64,000 bases of DNA from Schistosoma mansoni. Lineage: Eukaryota > Platyhelminthes > Trematoda > Strigeidida > Schistosomatidae. Shown here one piece after another: positions 1-11,100 of this stretch; position 1 is the first letter of the stretch; the number at the start of each line of letters is the position of its first letter. The position numbers and the translations under genes are program-made. The notes under the pieces were generated by a model. It had not been told where the DNA came from. It ran no database searches and saw only the letters and a program-made list of their open reading frames with translations. The DNA is taken from positions 620,001 to 684,000 of the forward strand of contig NW_017386045.1 in the NCBI RefSeq assembly GCF_000237925.1. The letters run 5' to 3'.

Positions 1-884
1 CTAATTCACATCTGCATCGTTCTGCTATATCTGCAAATATGTTAAATGAAATATTCATTGCATATCATCTATATTTATGAACAATTGTGACATTCTTATT
101 GAATTCTACACTTGGTAAATTTACTGGATCCATATCGTCCATATTGGGATTACTAATCTTTTATAATTGTGGATTATCTGGACCAAACTCAGCCGAACAC
201 GCAATAGCCTGAAGACTTAAGTAACGCCCCTTATTTTTTATTTGTGTGTAATTAACTTATTAACTGTTAATTGTTACATAAACTTTAGACATAATATTTT
301 TGTTGCTATTTTTTATTTATCATATTTTTTGGTCCACCACAATTTCCTTGAATGTAAGATCCTTTTTGAAAGTGAAAATCTCTCCATGTATACATTTGCA
401 GTTTCTTCTTTATGGTTTGTTTATTTGTGTACATTGTTAACCTTTTTGGTGCCAATTGAGACTAACGTTTAATTTTTTTTGATTTTTCTATCGTTTGCTT
501 TGAGTTTCTATGATTCTTCTTGAACTGTATTTAATTTGTTTTAATTCATATTATTATGGGGGCTGCCATATTGACTGCTCGCTCTTTGATTGTGCGGTTT
601 GATTTTGACTAAAATCGTGTATTTTGGTTGTAAATGGGAGCACTGTCTCAGAAATTGAAACACGTTGTGTTGTAGAACAGCCGCTCAAACGGAATTTTAC
701 TTGATCTATCCAGAATTGATTGAATAACACTTACTTTTTGTTGTTTTCGATTGAATATTTTGGTTGAATGACTGGGTGTTAATATTTGTTTAGAACCATT
801 ATTATTCCAAAATACCTTGTTCTGATTTCGACTGGGGTTTGCTAATTTCTTCACTTTACTAACCAGTTGTTCATTAATCCTAAC
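1..884. other. No feature recognised
   Basis: AT-rich. A 76-codon hydrophobic frame at 242-472 has no recognisable domain and looks like chance. The right end may belong to the LTR-like fossil that follows. Confidence 0.6.
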
Positions 885-1640
885 CTAGTTGGAGCTAGGT
901 TTTGATCTTACATTGAATTTATTCGGAACCTCAATAGTAGATGATGAATCTTTGGGATAATCAGTATCTATGAAAATTGTATTGGATTCTTTATTATCAT
1001 TTATTGCATCCGACATTTTTCTACCATTTTTATGCGAGATTGCATCAGGAATATATGAATCATCAAAATAATCGAAATCTGGCAGAACAATTAGGGAATC
1101 CTGATCTTTAGAAACTTTTTTTGCATCATGACTAGTTTCATTTGGCGCAACTGTATTTGCTTTACTGCTTGATTTGTTTCCCGTTCCTTCGTGGTTGGGT
1201 ACTGCAGCAATTTCATGAGCATTTAGCAAGAGATTGTCTTTCTGTGAACAGGATATCCACTGTTTACACGTCCTATTTTGGGGACAATAGGATTTGGACC
1301 GTTTATAGGGCATGTTTCTGAAACAGGCAGTACTAGACTACTGGGCTGATCATGTATGACTGCTACCAATGCGCTTAAATTACTGTTTTTTACGGATTTA
1401 TTGAGGCTTTCCCCGGCATATTCATTTGTCCTGCAATCGATTACCAGGTCTGTACGCAATTAAGAAATTAATGCGTCAACTTCAGTTGCAACCCGAAAGC
1501 ATGGGTGACTCAGCAGCTTTGCATGTAACTTGTCAATGAATTCTTACTGACTCTTTCTAAAACGCTGCTCGTGTCTCTGGAATAGCAACTGTAATTGATC
1601 GGAAGTTAGAACAATTTTTTATTTACCCCGTCGTCAGTTG
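885..1640 (-). mobile_element. LTR-retrotransposon-like fossil, possible gag region
   Basis: The - strand has a polar, Ser/Asn/Lys-rich frame and a segment resembling the start of schistosome Gypsy gag proteins. It is broken. The assignment is weak; it may belong to the 3170-4690 fossil or to another copy. Confidence 0.4.
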
Positions 1641-1912
1641 TTATATCGTATAAGTGCGACAAACAGTCAACCAGTATTTTAAATCAAACTTTCATTCTGT
1701 CATACATTGTTATTAATGTTACATTGCTCCATCCTCCCTGAAGCGCTGTCTTCAATCTTTTCAATAATTTTCTTTTCTTTTTTGAGGTGAAAAAAAGCAA
1801 CAGTTCAAAAGAAGCATAGTCATATTTCAACAGAAACACAGTAGTAGTTTAACAGTAACACCGAAATGAACAACAATATAGAAACACGAAACCTAACAAG
1901 AAGTCACAACAA

Positions 1913-2890
1913 CTTACATAAGCTGGTTACCGCTCGTTGGGAGGAAATAGGTCTTCCACCAGCACTCACAATCTAACCCTGCCCTCAAAAACCCTTTCGG
2001 GTTTTTTCCAGTTGTCATTCATCATTTTCATGTCTGCTTCCAATTCCCGATACTATATGTCCTTTGGCCTTTCTCCTTTCCGTTTCCCTACAGGATTCCA
2101 AGTTAGGGCTTACCTTGTGATGCCGTTTGATGATTTCCTCAATGTATGTCCTATCCACTTCAACGTCTTTTCCTAATTTCCTCCTTTGCTGGAAGCTGGT
2201 TTGTCCTCTCCTACAGTAGGCTGTTTCTGATGGTATGCGGCCAACAGATATCGAGTATCTTGCGTAGACAACTATTTATAAATACTTATACCTTCTTGAT
2301 GATGGTTGTAGTAGTTCCCCACGTTTCAGTTCCATACATTAGAACTGTCATGACATTCGTATTGAAGATTGTCACTTTGATATTGGTTGACAGTTATTTT
2401 GAGTTCTATATATTCTTCAATTGTAGGAATGTGGCCCTTGATTTGAAAATCCTCGCCTTTGCGTCCGCATCAGATCCGCCTTGTTCATCGATGATACTTC
2501 CCAGATATATGAAGGATTCCACATCTTCCAGAGCCTCTCCATCAAGTGTGATTGATTTGGTGTTCTCCGTGTTGTATTTGCGGATGTTGCTTTTTCTTTT
2601 GCGCATGTTGGGGTCCACTGATGCAGAGACTGCTGCTACACTAGCTGTCTTCATCTGCATTTGTTCGTGTGTATGGGATAGAAAGACCAGATCATCTGCG
2701 AAGTCCAAATCCTTTAATTGATTGAGAACTGTCCATAGCATTCAGTGCTTTACCTTGGATGTTGAAGTCTTCATAGCTCATTCGACCACTAGAAGAAAAA
2801 GGAAGGGGGAGAGTATATAGCTTTATCTGACTCCGGCCATTGCTTGGAATGCATCTGTCATGTGTCCTCCATGCTTGATTTCGCACTGTA
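1913..2890 (-). mobile_element. LINE-A (RTE-like, SR2-type) 3' portion
   Basis: The - strand encodes the RT segment [20 protein letters not shown] and FIYLGSIIDEQGGSDADAK, then the wording of the C-terminal tail. 5'-truncated with several disruptions. The family is recalled from schistosome RTE elements. Confidence 0.88.
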
Positions 2891-3169
2891 GCAAGTCACA
2901 ACACGATAAAATCAAATTTTCATTTCACCTTGGTATCTGTATAAAATATTGGAAAAAATTATTGGAACAATCTATCTAACAATTAACTTTGATGTAAGCT
3001 AAAGTGGACCATACATCAATTAAAGTCATATACTAACTTTAGACGATTTTAGTGAACTATCACAAGTAACCGGGAATAGTCTCTGGTGTATTTTATTTCT
3101 CTCCTAGATTATGTTAAGAGTCTGACTACTTCATAAACAAATATATATTCTTTGTGTATTTTAGTAACT

Positions 3170-4690
3170 GTCCCTCTTCCCGTTAGGTTTCCTTTTTTCG
3201 ACTATACTGGTTGTGCGGGCGCTCTTGACCATATTATAATTCCTTGATATACCCTTCTAGAGCTTCACAACCATTTGTAATAATAACAAAGTTTCCTAGT
3301 GCATTAGTGATGTCAGTAACTTGGTTTTAACATTCATATCCCTACATGTGCATAATAACTGAGGCGTATGTCCAGTAGACGTATGGATGCTACCGCAATA
3401 TCCCAGCAAACATCTATTTATTGCCTAATCCAACGATCTAGATTCCTTTTGATTAACAGACGTTCTCAGTTACGTTTTGAGAGTCTGACTGATTCGTTAG
3501 ACAAGCCTGTTGTCGGTTTGCTTTTTTGCGTATTTCCACATTTGACATACCTCTTCAAATTTAGTACCTCTACACGAGTGTAACTGAACTGGAGCATACT
3601 AACAAGCGACTCGAATTTCAAATACCACTCTAGCTACAATTTGGACATCCATACTTTCTACAGGGATCGCTTCACAGCACTTAGTAAAGCAACCGAGTAT
3701 GAATAAAATATACTTCTTTCTCCCATTCGTTTATTGCACTGACCCACTGATGTCGATCCCCACTATCTAGTTAGGCTAGCTTGGTTTCATATTCACAAAG
3801 GGTAGGTTCGAGTTGCCTTTTGAGCTCTTAATCATTTAACAAGCCTCACAAGCTCTGACATAATTCCATATGTTTTCCCTTTGCTTTGGCCACAATTTCT
3901 TACACATGTTAAAACTATTTCTATTTCAGATAGAACTTGTGATAATGCAACGCTGATAGCATGGTTATCTGCCTCAGTGTATAATATAGAATGACCAGCC
4001 GTAAGTGGACAGTCTGGATATGCTACAGTGGGCGTTGAACATAACAACGCTTTTGATCCATGGGAAGATTGTTGGCACTTGGCGGCTTATTCAAAGCTAA
4101 CTTTCTTTCCTAATAAGACATGAAGACAAACTGCGATCTATGAAAATCATTGGATAAACCATCTACAATAAGTTACTAAACTTAGGAAGATGCCGAGTCT
4201 ATTAGCTTTTTGTGGGACAACCTAGTTTTCGACGACATCGACGTTTTCACTATTTGAATGCATTCCTTGACTATTAACGACCTGACCTAAGTATTTAACT
4301 CCCTTTCCTTACAGGCAATATTTTGACGGTTGCACTTTCAAACCGAATTATCAAAGGCGTTCTAGAACTATGTGTAAATTTCCCAAGTTTTCGTAAACAG
4401 TCGCTCCATGTTTCGTGACTTCATCCAAATACACTGAACATGCATGCGGGGTCAGCTCAGATAGTGTTGCATGCATTAATCGTTGGGAAGTAGAAGCAGG
4501 GTTAGTTATCCCAGATAACACAAAGTGAGACTCAAATAGATTAAATGGTATGGCATAAGCAAATAATAGGAAATATAATGCCTATACGAAATAAGGAACT
4601 AAATGAATACTTGAGCTCTATTGTCTTGACATATAGTTGGTTGTTTCAGGTCAACTCTTAACTAATCAATCTAAGCTATTGCAAGTTCAT
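3170..4690 (-). mobile_element. Gypsy-type LTR retrotransposon fossil (pol region)
   Basis: The - strand shows remains of reverse transcriptase (right), RNase H (centre; wording like LCSTPTVAYPD) and, less surely, integrase (left). It is broken, with many breaks, and old. No LTRs were matched at its ends. Confidence 0.75.
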
Positions 4691-4948
4691 GCCTTTAATA
4701 AAACAATTAAGAACAATCATCTTGAGTTCATCTACTAAATATTTTGAAAATGCTGCAGCTGCCAGTTGTTGAAGACGTTAGACGAAGGCAGCCGACTTTT
4801 TCCCTTAATTTTGCGTAGCATGGAGAAACTCCTTTCTTATCAAAACAGGATGATTTGAAGGTCAAAATACTGTTTGCATTGCAGAAAAAGGACCACTTAA
4901 GCCGTCTGTCTACAGAATCACAATATCTGATAGCCTTAGTTCCTTTAA

Positions 4949-5427
4949 AACTCCGCCTGTAGCTCCTCCAGGGGCTACTGCCGGTCCCAAGCCCGGGTAA
5001 AGGAGGAGGGTTGGGCATGGGGTTGGCGACCCCATCCCGTAGAAAATCAACTCGCTAAAAAAACGCTAACCAGAAAAAATCATTCAAACCATTCAAACTC
5101 TGCCCTGGGAGTAGAAGGAATAATTATGACGTCTCATGATGAAAGCCGAGTTCCTTCGGAAGTCATGAGGCCGATGCACCTTCTTACAACCAGAGCGACA
5201 ATTTTTATAGGTACATGGAATGTCCGGACAATGTGGGAGACCGGCAGAGTCTTCCAAATTGCTGCGGAAATGAGGAAATACAACTTGGAAGTGCTTGGAC
5301 ATGAAAAGAATGAACAAGAACTGGACAGAACTAGAAAAGAAGGCCCAGGACAGAGTGGGTTGGAGAAAGCTGGTCGGCGGCCTATGCTCCATTGGGAGTA
5401 ACAGGCGAAAGTAAGTAAGTAAGTAAG
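4949..5427 (+). mobile_element. Short LINE-A derivative with target-site duplication
   Basis: A 479-bp unit: 5' UTR (CTCCGCCTGTAGC), the first part of the AP-endonuclease domain (TIFIGTWNVRTMWETGR), a jump at about 5300, then the 3' terminal coding end and a GTAA-repeat tail. It is flanked by the perfect 13-bp repeat TTAGTTCCTTTAA at 4936-4948 and 5428-5440. The jump shifts the frame, giving a 91-codon chimeric frame at 5126-5401. Confidence 0.92.
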
Positions 5428-5440
5428 TTAGTTCCTTTAA

Positions 5441-6893
5441 CGCTTAAAAATGAGGGTACGTAGATCCAAGTATGTCGGTTGCTGGTAGATTCATCAAGTA
5501 TTGACGACATCCTGGTTCCTGAAAAGTAAACGATTCTCTCGGACCATATTCTTTCGTGGTTCAGTTGACTTTATTTTTAGTACTGATATTGTTTCACATA
5601 GTTTTGTTCAATAGTACCAGATTCTTTTGCTTATGTATTAGATTTAGATTTAAAGATTAGATCCATTTCTGCTGTTTGGGTATGTGAAGATTCTAAGCCT
5701 TTGAATACAGGCCGATCGAATATGAAATGAGTAACTCGATCAGTCTTCTGAAATCGCAATTGAAGTAAATCCTCCACTTCATAAATTATCAACTCAGTTT
5801 CCAACTAATTATAACTGTCTAGTTTAAATGGTAGATCCGATTAACCAATCAGTCAGTTGTTGCAAATCAAACTCCGATTCTATTATACAGTGTTGTCAAC
5901 GTTAGAGAACACGGTGAGTGCCGACATAAGATATTGGAACCCTGTTATAGCAGAGTGTCCTTCAAAATTCGTATGAACGCGGGGCTTCAATTCCAAGTGG
6001 ATGTGTGGTTCCTGCGTTTACCGGTAATTATTCAACTGTTGTATGACTTTTTCTTCCCTCTCTTGAATAAAAAAACAGTTCCAGGCCTGATATCGGTCAA
6101 AATTGTTTTCGTCAAGAAGGACTTGTTCGGAATATTAATTTTGTTCTGTTCAGTTCACAACCCATCACAGCTTCGTAGACTATTTCGCTCTTTTTTCAGA
6201 CCTATGATAGCATTTCAACATAAAAGAACGACTTTCTTGCACTTGAATATTTTTTATGGATATTTTTCGGACAGGTTGAGTCCAAGACATTTTAAATCTT
6301 TGTCCATTTATATCCAAGTAATTTATGTCTACGTGTTTGTACTAAGTTGCGTTAGCATAGTTTGTCTTCTGGCATTAGGTAAATGCAGTAAACACTTAGC
6401 ATTTTACTCTACGCATTTATTGATTTCAATCTATTTGTTGGTTTAGTGTAACAGCACTTAGTATTAGGCTTTTGAAATGCATGTGGCTGGTATGAGCCTG
6501 TCATGTCTTTCATGTATAATAAATCATGAAATATACTAATTCCTTGTGATGCTTCTTATCTACTACATTTGATCTTATTTAATCCCTACGTTCTGATAAA
6601 TACTTAAGTATGTACGTAAATGAGACAATTACAGGTCATGAAGCTTCACTGTTGTAAGTTACTATAGAAACAAAATATGTATGTGGCATTTAAGCCGTAT
6701 GTTCTAGTTGACGAGACTGTAATGTATTGGCGGACGGATGATCGACAGTAGGCCTTTGCCTTTTGCGCCAAACTCATCCAAATGGCTAGATAGTTTTTTG
6801 GCATTATAGCCTATGTCAGTTCGGAATTAAACCCTAACGTCCAACCGTAAATCCTCATTTCTCACACTAGTTTATAACCGTCATTTGACCCTT
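5441..6893. other. No host gene recognised
   Basis: Contains a 170-codon frame (5934-6446), hydrophobic at its end and without a recognised domain. Probably decayed repeat DNA. Confidence 0.55.
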
Positions 6894-7395
6894 ATTTATT
6901 TACTTGCTTTATTTGAACACATATTGGTACGAAGGGGCACCGAATACATAAGCACCACACAAGTCACTTGGTTTGTGTGCGGGCTGTGACACTGCTCGGG
7001 TGCCCAGACCGAAGCAGATGTTTCACTTAACGGGGCCTTCAACTAAAACGTCTAATCCACAAGACAGTGGAGCAACGTTAAAAGATGCAATCTTATGGTA
7101 ACCAGTGACCAACAATAGGTTCATACGCCATTTGTTCAATCAGGATCCTGGAGCCCATGCTCACCATTGTTTCAGAATGAGGGTTTTCCAACTCCCCTTG
7201 ATGAGTCCTCTATATTCACTAACCCGAGTATTCGCTTTTTGTTCTCTCAATTTCGTAAACAACACTCCTGGAGCGAAGAAGCAGTGAGTAGGACTTGCGT
7301 GTCTGTGTTTATATACGCGTGGCTACATGAGATCATTGTGGAGGGAGAGTTGACTCCCTCACCCTCGACCGTATCAGGGAATTTGGGGGCCATTT
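6894..7395 (-). repeat. C repeat, nearly full length
   Basis: Tail at the left, 5' end at the right, diverged. Just upstream of SMC4. Confidence 0.8.
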
Positions 7396-7892
7396 AACCC
7401 TGTGGAGTCGGACATTCTCAAGCTCACTTGAGAGTCGCTCGAAGGTCGATAAATTGTCACCGAAAATTCAGCTATTAATGAAGTCACTCCATTTTCATGT
7501 ACGGAGGCAACTAAGTAGACGAATCAGTTCATGGGCCACTAAATATGGCACGCCATGTCACATTTCTTGACAGACCAAATCCTAGTGTTTTAACGTAAAA
7601 TATTCGATTGGTTGATCATTATCCTTTGATAATTAATCCACCTGACGGTTTCATTACATTTAAGTTATCAGCAAAAGGTTATCAATTATTCTCATCTGTA
7701 TGTTGTCTTCCGTTGGATTATTATGAGAATTCCGCATTACCTTTTCAAGCTTTGTAAATTTGATTGATATTTCGTCTCAACACCAGACTAACTTCAATTG
7801 TGTGCAGGACAGCATATCCATAATAAACATAGATAACACAACTGTTCTAGTCGATTTTATCCCCTAATTTGGTTTTTTTTTGTTCTTATGTC

Positions 7893-7905
7893 GTTTTTTA
7901 ATCAG
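7893..7905 (+). promoter_or_regulatory. Possible splice or trans-splice acceptor before the SMC4 start
   Basis: A T-rich tract ends in AATCAG 18 bases before the SMC4 ATG. It could accept a spliced leader, which many schistosome mRNAs receive, or a 5' UTR intron. The sequence alone cannot decide. Confidence 0.35.
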
Positions 7906-7923
7906 AATTAAACTGGTCCATAA

Positions 7924-8152
7924 ATGACGAGCACATCCGAACTCCCTAATGAATGTCCACCAATCATGAATGATGAAGATATTCTTAATGATTGTGGACC
8001 TGTGGATATCCCACCACCACCTCCGTTAGCACAGTCTTTAGATGCTAATGGCCCAAGATTAATGATCACTCAAATTGTTACGGAAAATTTCAAATCTTAT
8101 GGTGGTATGCGAGTTATGGGACCATTCCATAAGAATTTTAGTTGTATTATCG
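7924..8152 (+). CDS. SMC4: SMC4 exon 1
   Basis: Encodes residues 1-76 plus the first base of Gly77. It includes a Pro5 run and the segment [14 protein letters not shown] that opens SMC heads. The donor is GTAAGT at 8153, splitting the Walker A Gly codon (phase 1). Confidence 0.95.
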
Positions 8153-11100
8153 GTAAGTGGATTTGTTTTATTATTTGTGTAATGAAAAACATAACTTCAG
8201 GCCCTAATGGAAGCGGTAAAAGTAATGTAATTGATTCAATGCTGTTCGTATTTGGTTATCGGGCATCAAAAGTTCGTTCGAAGAAAATAAGTCAACTTAT
8301 ACACTATAGTGAACTGGTACCTAATGCTACTAGCTGTGAAGTGGCTGTACACTTTCAAAAAATTATTGATCATGGTCCTGGTGCTTCAGATTATGAAGTA
8401 AGTTAATATATGTACTTATGTATCCCCTCAGTTATTCATACCTTTTTATGATCGCCCATCGGATCATTGTGTTTAAAGCTACTTCATCTTCTTTAGACTG
8501 AACATCTAGGTCGTGCCACTAATCCTTATATGCCTTTGTACGAGGAACTGTAATCTCCACAAAATCGTTAATTAAGCACTGTAGCAATTGTTAGAACTAG
8601 AAGTTTACTACAACAATAGGATTAAGGTCTTGTACTTATTATTCAAATCAAAAGTGTATTTTCAAGTTATCACGACATCTTATAATACAAAGTAGCAATC
8701 AAAATGTTGGTATAATAAACGTATTCTTTGAAGACTATACTTACGTGTGGTTGCTGAAACTCTGGCAAATTAGTTAAGTTTCTGCAACATCAAACTCTTT
8801 TGCTTTGTTTTATGAAATGAAATGTTTTTCCTAGCCGCGTTCAAATACCTATCAGTCAGTCATCTACAATGTAGGACCAGGCACATATACATCGGTCAAA
8901 GTTGCCACACTCCAATAGCACAAGATGAACACCGAATTCGTAGATACAGTTACTTCAATGGTAGTAATATATAAAAGAAATATTGTATATAAGGATATAA
9001 TACAGGAAGAAAGAATTAGTTCGCAGAAAGAAAGATATAGAGTAATTTTAATCTCACAGTTTAAGGGGAGACAAATAGTGTATACACCTACGCCATTGTG
9101 ATGGATTCGGAGCCATATCACCCACAGTCTCCATCCACTGATTACAATAGTCACACTGACCCCAATCAAGTAGTTTGCATCTACCAACATGGTTCATACC
9201 AGAAGTTAATGACTTCAAGGACTGATGCCACGTTTTAGTTTGGCCTCTCCTAACTTTCTCCTCTCCGTTTCCAACACTAGTCAGCATTGCGCGTTGTGGT
9301 AATCGGTGTTCAGGCATACATAACACATGGTTCAACCATCTCAGTCGGTGAAGATTTACAACCTCATCAACTGATTTGCCATAAATCATCCCCTAATATA
9401 CTGCATCTAACCTCACTATTACTTACCTGATGATCCCAGCAGATGCGAGCAATTTTTCTGTGATCGAATACTAGTAACTTACGAGTATCCTTTACCTTTA
9501 ATGGTCACGTTTCGCAGCCGACCAAACTTTGGTTTTCTCTTCTTAAGTATTTTGTAGCAAAAAGCATTTTCTGTTTCCTAGAAGGGAAATTATGCTTATA
9601 TAAATATTTATATATAAGTAATTACGTTCAGAGTACTTATATTATCCTGTTTCATGAAAAAGATATTGCTTCTTGTGGTAGGTTGTTCCAAATAGTCAGT
9701 TTGTTATTTCACGACGAGCATACAAAGATAATTCAAGTTGCTATTTGATTGATGGTACTCGAGCTGTTTATCGTGATGTAGCTAATCTTTTACGCTGTCA
9801 TGGCGTGGATATTGATCATAATCGATTCCTCATATTACAAGGCGAAGTGGAACAAATTGCTTTGATGAAACCTAAAGCACCAAGTGAACATGAGGATGGA
9901 TTTCTTGAATACTTAGAGGTAAGCCACTGTCCACATTTTTATTTTGTTTCGTTTATGTTTACGTAACCGCCTTCCTTCCATCTAAGAAAGTAAGGAAACA
10001 CAAACTGAGAACTTTCTTTACATACAACTCTTAAATGCACTATAAAATTGTTTTTAATGATGACCTAAATATTATTTGAAGGTCCATATGAATTTACTAC
10101 TAATAATTGCTTATCAGTTGCATCTAAGCTTTTTAAATAAGCATGTGCGCACCAAATTATTAAATGGAATTTCGAGTGGTACAGACTGTTTCTGTTTGAC
10201 TATAGATTTCATCTTAAAGATGAATACTTTCATTCTAGTCTTAGTCGTTTCTTGAATCGCATGTCATCTCTCTTACCGTGTGACCAGTGGAAACTGTTGC
10301 TGGTACTAAAAAGGTATATGTCCATTCTCTACGTAAAAATTTGTCGATTTCAACCCGGGAATACTCGAATGTTTTGTCTGTCATAATTAATGGCCCTTCT
10401 GATTCGTAGTTCTTTCTTCATATCTTAAGAATCAACCAGATTACCTAGTAGAGAATCTTTGCTCACCATATGTCTTATAGCTTATGATAACATAGGGAAC
10501 TTTGGCTACATTGTTAAGGTTCTTAACTTTTTATCAACAATCAATAGTTGAATCCTTATTTCCCAACTTCGATTTCATTTTCTGAGCATTCTTACTTGTT
10601 CGCTCAAAAATGTTAGCGAAGATTTGGACACAAACTTCCATACTTTTTATTAAACCTCTCTAGTTACTCAAAAGATGTAAGTTAGCTTGATAAAAATTCT
10701 TAGCTGCCTAACTAACACGAAATCTCAGTTCTCGTTACAAGTTTAAATTCTAGCAGTGTCAAATGAGAATGAGCTAATTTCAAGATATAAAGGGACAAGG
10801 TAACCAATAGATTATTGTCTTGAGACACTTCAGTCTTTACACATCCCTTAGGATCCATTGTTAGGCACTACTGAATATGGTCTTAAACACTATGTTAGTG
10901 ACTCAGTAGGATGTTTCAATTATGTCCTCAAAATCTACTTGACTAAGAAAATACACTTGTGCAACTGAGGGTAGGGAGAGTCCGCTGTTTCTTTTGAGAT
11001 GCCCTCGTATGGCCACGGATTGTAACTTCTAGCTGCAGGGGTGCTTTTTAAAAAAAGTGAAAGGATGAAAGGCGGATGCCCGGCTTTTAAACCAAGTCTG

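Noticed and set aside
242-472. 76-codon hydrophobic frame
   Set aside because: AT-rich sequence easily gives Phe/Leu/Ile/Tyr-rich frames. No homology recalled and no gene context.
885-1313. Host gene encoding a Ser/Asn/Lys-rich protein
   Set aside because: Position among LTR and LINE debris and a neighbouring gag-like segment make a decayed retroelement more likely.
5934-6446. 170-codon open frame on the + strand
   Set aside because: No recognisable domain, no clear splice context, composition like AT-rich chance sequence, and surrounded by decayed repeats.
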